Source: Thiotrichales bacterium
GTDB lineage: Bacteria > Pseudomonadota > Gammaproteobacteria > Francisellales > CACEW01
NCBI GenBank assembly: GCA_023266165.1
Contig: JAHFRR010000074.1
Coordinates: 1-6,692, forward strand
Direction: 5' to 3'
DNA length: 6,692 nucleotides
Each line of letters opens with the position of its first letter. Position 1 is the first letter of the stretch. Of this stretch, positions 4,830 through 6,692 are shown one piece after another. The notes under the pieces were generated by a model. That model had not been told where the DNA came from and searched no databases. It saw only the letters and a program-made list of their open reading frames with translations. The position numbers and the translations under genes were made by a program.

Positions 4830-5624
4830 ATGATGCAAACAGTTCTGATTATCCCCGCACGACTGAATTCTTCAAGACTGCCCAGAAAGCTGTTGCTGGA
4901 TTTAGGGGGGCATCCTGTGCTTTGGCATACGGTTCAGAAAGCCAAGCAGTGTAAAGCTTCTCGAACCATTCTTGCTTTCGAAGACGATGAGATAGGCGCC
5001 TTGGCGCATGCTTGGGGTATTGAGCTGTGCAAAACGGGGAGCCATCATGAAAATGGCACGGATCGTTTGGCGGAAGCCGTGCGCATATTGGGTTTGAAGG
5101 ATGAAGATATTGTTGTGAATGTCCAAGGTGATGAGCCGTTTATCCATCCTATGAATATCCAGCAAGTGGCCCATAATCTCATACAAGAGCCGATAGCGAG
5201 CATTGCAACGCTGGCTGAGCCTATTGTGGCGCTCTCTGAGCTGATAGACCCTAGCCGAGTCAAGGTCATCCGAGATCGCCATCAGATGGCCCTCTATTTC
5301 TCACGTGCACCTGTCCCCTGGGATCGCGCGCGGATGCCCCATCAGTTACCCCAGGGTGTGACGCCGCTCGCGCATATCGGGCTGTATGCCTATCGCGTAT
5401 CGTTTTTGAAGCGCTATGAAAGTCTTTCGAAATCTCCGCTTGAGCAGGTCGAAGCGTTAGAGCAGCTCAGAGTGTTATGGCATGGTGAGAAAATCCATGT
5501 TGATCTGGCCTGCCAGCCCAGCTTTCCAGGGATTGACACCCTCGAAGGGTTGGAGCAGGCGCGTCAGAGAATTCTCAGAGAATCCTCACAGAGTCCAGAG
5601 TCTTTAAACCCTAAGAGGCCTTAA
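4830..5624 (+). CDS. kdsB: 3-deoxy-manno-octulosonate cytidylyltransferase (CMP-Kdo synthetase)
   Basis: KdsB is a cytosolic enzyme that joins Kdo to CMP from CTP, supplying the activated sugar that is transferred to lipid IVA, the product of LpxK. The 264-aa protein has the nucleotide-binding signature IPARLNSSRLPRKLL (8-22) and GTDRLAEA from residue 76. VNVQGDEPFI contains D101, and PGIDTLEGL contains D236; these match the metal-binding pair D100/D235 of E. coli. YFSRAPVPWDR, HIGLYAYR and LEQVEALEQLRVLWHGEKI are all family hallmarks. Two small deviations are HHENGTDR where HxSGTDR or HxSGTER is usual, and a Ser/Pro-rich C-terminal tail (252-264) beyond the E. coli length of 248. ATG codons at 4830 and 4833 are adjacent and neither has a good Shine-Dalgarno, suggesting coupling to lpxK 6 nt upstream. 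Starting at the second would make the numbering equal to E. coli. Confidence 0.97.
   Translation: MMQTVLIIPARLNSSRLPRKLLLDLGGHPVLWHTVQKAKQCKASRTILAFEDDEIGALAHAWGIELCKTGSHHENGTDRLAEAVRILGLKDEDIVVNVQGDEPFIHPMNIQQVAHNLIQEPIASIATLAEPIVALSELIDPSRVKVIRDRHQMALYFSRAPVPWDRARMPHQLPQGVTPLAHIGLYAYRVSFLKRYESLSKSPLEQVEALEQLRVLWHGEKIHVDLACQPSFPGIDTLEGLEQARQRILRESSQSPESLNPKRP
5613..5618 (+). promoter_or_regulatory. Shine-Dalgarno site of the amidohydrolase gene
   Basis: AAGAGG lies 9 nt before ATG 5628, within the final codons of kdsB. It supports 5628 as the start, only 3 nt after the kdsB stop. Confidence 0.6.
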
Positions 5625-5627
5625 CTC

Positions 5628-6692
5628 ATGCAGCATGTCCAACTGATTCTCGCTCCTCAATGGATCATGACGGTGGATCCCAAAAATCGGGTTCTGAAAG
5701 ACCATGCGCTGATTGTAGATCGAGGGCGTATTATTGATATCTGCCATACGCTCCAGATCAACGAGAGATACACGGCCAATCAATATTTTTATTTGGAGCA
5801 CCATGTCATCGCCCCAGGCTTTATCAATGCCCATACGCATTCGCCGATGGTGTGTATGCGGGGTTTAGCGGATGATTTGCCCTTGGAGGTGTGGCTGAAA
5901 GAGCATATCTGGCCGATGGAAGCCAAATCCATCACGCCTGAATGGGTCAAGCAAGGCCTGCAGTTGGCAATGGTTGAAATGATTCGATCGGGGACGACCT
6001 GCTTCAATGACCATTATTTTTATATGCCTGAAATGGTTCCCTTGATTCAAGCGGCGAAGATGCGAGCGTGCTTGTCTGAGTGTGTTTTTAATTTTGCAAC
6101 GCCCTGGTCTGCTACCCCGCAAGTGGGGTTAGATCGTGCCTTGCAGGTTCGAGATCTCTGTCTTCAAGATCCTTTGCTCAAAGCGGGCATTGGGCCGCAT
6201 TCGCCCTATGGTACAGACCATAAGATCATGCAAGAAGTTTTGAGGCTTTCTCAAGGCTATCAGCTCCCCATCCATATGCATCTTCATGAAACAGAACAAG
6301 AAGTTAAGCGCTATCAAGCGTTTCATGACGGTCTGAGCCCTTTGATGCACTATCATCAAATGGGGTTATTGGGCCCTAAATTTATGGCCGTGCATATGAC
6401 CTGTGTGACAGATCCAGAGATTGAGGTGTTGGCAAAGACAGGCACGCAGGTGATCCATTGCCCTGAGTCCAACATGAAGCTCGCAAGTGGTCTATGCCCT
6501 GTGCAAAAGCTTTTGGATGCAGGCGTCAACGTCGCCTTGGGGACAGATGGTGCTGCCAGTAACAATGATTTGAGTATGATAGGCGAGATGAAAAGCGCAG
6601 CCTTATTGGGTAAAATCATTGCGAAAACCCCTGAAGCGATCTCCAGTACAACCGCCTTAAGAATGGCAACCCTCAATGGTGCCAAGGCTTTG
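5628..6692 (+). CDS. mtaD: TRZ/ATZ-family amidohydrolase, probable MTA/SAH deaminase (3' truncated)
   Basis: This is a metal-dependent amidohydrolase, most likely deaminating 5'-methylthioadenosine and/or S-adenosylhomocysteine to the inosyl forms in the cytosol. 355 residues are visible and the frame is open to the window edge; family members are usually near 440 aa. The protein begins MQHVQLILAPQWIMTVDP. Metal ligands are apparent: H69 and H71 in GFINAHTHSPM, H218 with catalytic E221 in HMHLHET, H256 in AVHMTC, and D307 in GTDGAASNND. HCPESNMKLASG starts at H277. RGLADDLPLEVWL and MIRSGTTCFNDHYFY are typical of the MTA/SAH deaminase branch; guanine or triazine deaminases of the same superfamily are less likely alternatives. 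Substrate is assigned by resemblance only. It follows kdsB by 3 nt, so it belongs to the lpxK operon. In Pseudomonas-type genomes ubiG often comes next, but that lies outside this window. Confidence 0.88.
   Translation, partial: MQHVQLILAPQWIMTVDPKNRVLKDHALIVDRGRIIDICHTLQINERYTANQYFYLEHHVIAPGFINAHTHSPMVCMRGLADDLPLEVWLKEHIWPMEAKSITPEWVKQGLQLAMVEMIRSGTTCFNDHYFYMPEMVPLIQAAKMRACLSECVFNFATPWSATPQVGLDRALQVRDLCLQDPLLKAGIGPHSPYGTDHKIMQEVLRLSQGYQLPIHMHLHETEQEVKRYQAFHDGLSPLMHYHQMGLLGPKFMAVHMTCVTDPEIEVLAKTGTQVIHCPESNMKLASGLCPVQKLLDAGVNVALGTDGAASNNDLSMIGEMKSAALLGKIIAKTPEAISSTTALRMATLNGAKAL

Noticed and set aside
4902..5282. Minus-strand 126-codon open frame inside kdsB
   Set aside because: It is antisense to conserved kdsB motifs and shows no domain or ribosome-binding site that would support it.

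Overview
The window looks like chromosomal DNA from a gammaproteobacterium or a close relative. RuvA, MurJ, LpxK and KdsB all carry the motifs and roughly the lengths of their Enterobacteria/Legionella-type counterparts, and genes for Kdo activation and lipid A assembly show a Gram-negative, LPS-producing cell. I cannot name a genus from sequence alone.

Layout. (1) Positions 1-2150, + strand: the 3' part of ruvA (Holliday-junction binding) is translationally coupled by an ATGA overlap to murJ (lipid II flippase). The usual partner ruvB does not follow ruvA. murJ ends in a perfect 24-bp tandem duplication. (2) Positions 2154-3186, - strand: a two-gene toxin-antitoxin module, with an excisionase-like HTH antitoxin upstream of a PIN-domain ribonuclease toxin. 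It converges on murJ with a 3-bp gap. (3) Positions 3187-3426: an AT-rich divergent regulatory region with several CGAA-containing boxes, a 10-bp palindrome and candidate promoters in both directions. (4) Positions 3427-3684, + strand: a small Arc-like ribbon-helix-helix regulator. (5) Positions 3685-3785: a leader with 12-bp tandem repeats, a candidate promoter and a long-range inverted repeat ending at the lpxK start codon. (6) Positions 3786-6692, + strand: a tight lpxK-kdsB-mtaD-like operon (gaps of 6 and 3 nt), with the last gene cut off by the window end.

How the genes work together. murJ, lpxK and kdsB serve envelope biogenesis: lipid II export, lipid A 4'-phosphorylation and CMP-Kdo synthesis. 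LpxK makes lipid IVA and KdsB activates the Kdo that is added to it, so their pairing is functional. The terminal amidohydrolase probably deaminates methylthioadenosine and/or S-adenosylhomocysteine and is co-transcribed by position. The toxin-antitoxin module and the Arc-like gene form an accessory block between two conserved housekeeping segments.

The most unusual features are small-scale ones. LpxK has an N-terminal extension with a four-fold [L/V]-x-x-G glycine-zipper repeat encoded by 12-bp DNA repeats. The MurJ tail is duplicated. An inverted repeat flanks the lpxK start. I did not find a clearly new multi-gene system. The nearest candidate is the Arc-like regulator sharing a control region with the PIN/HTH module.
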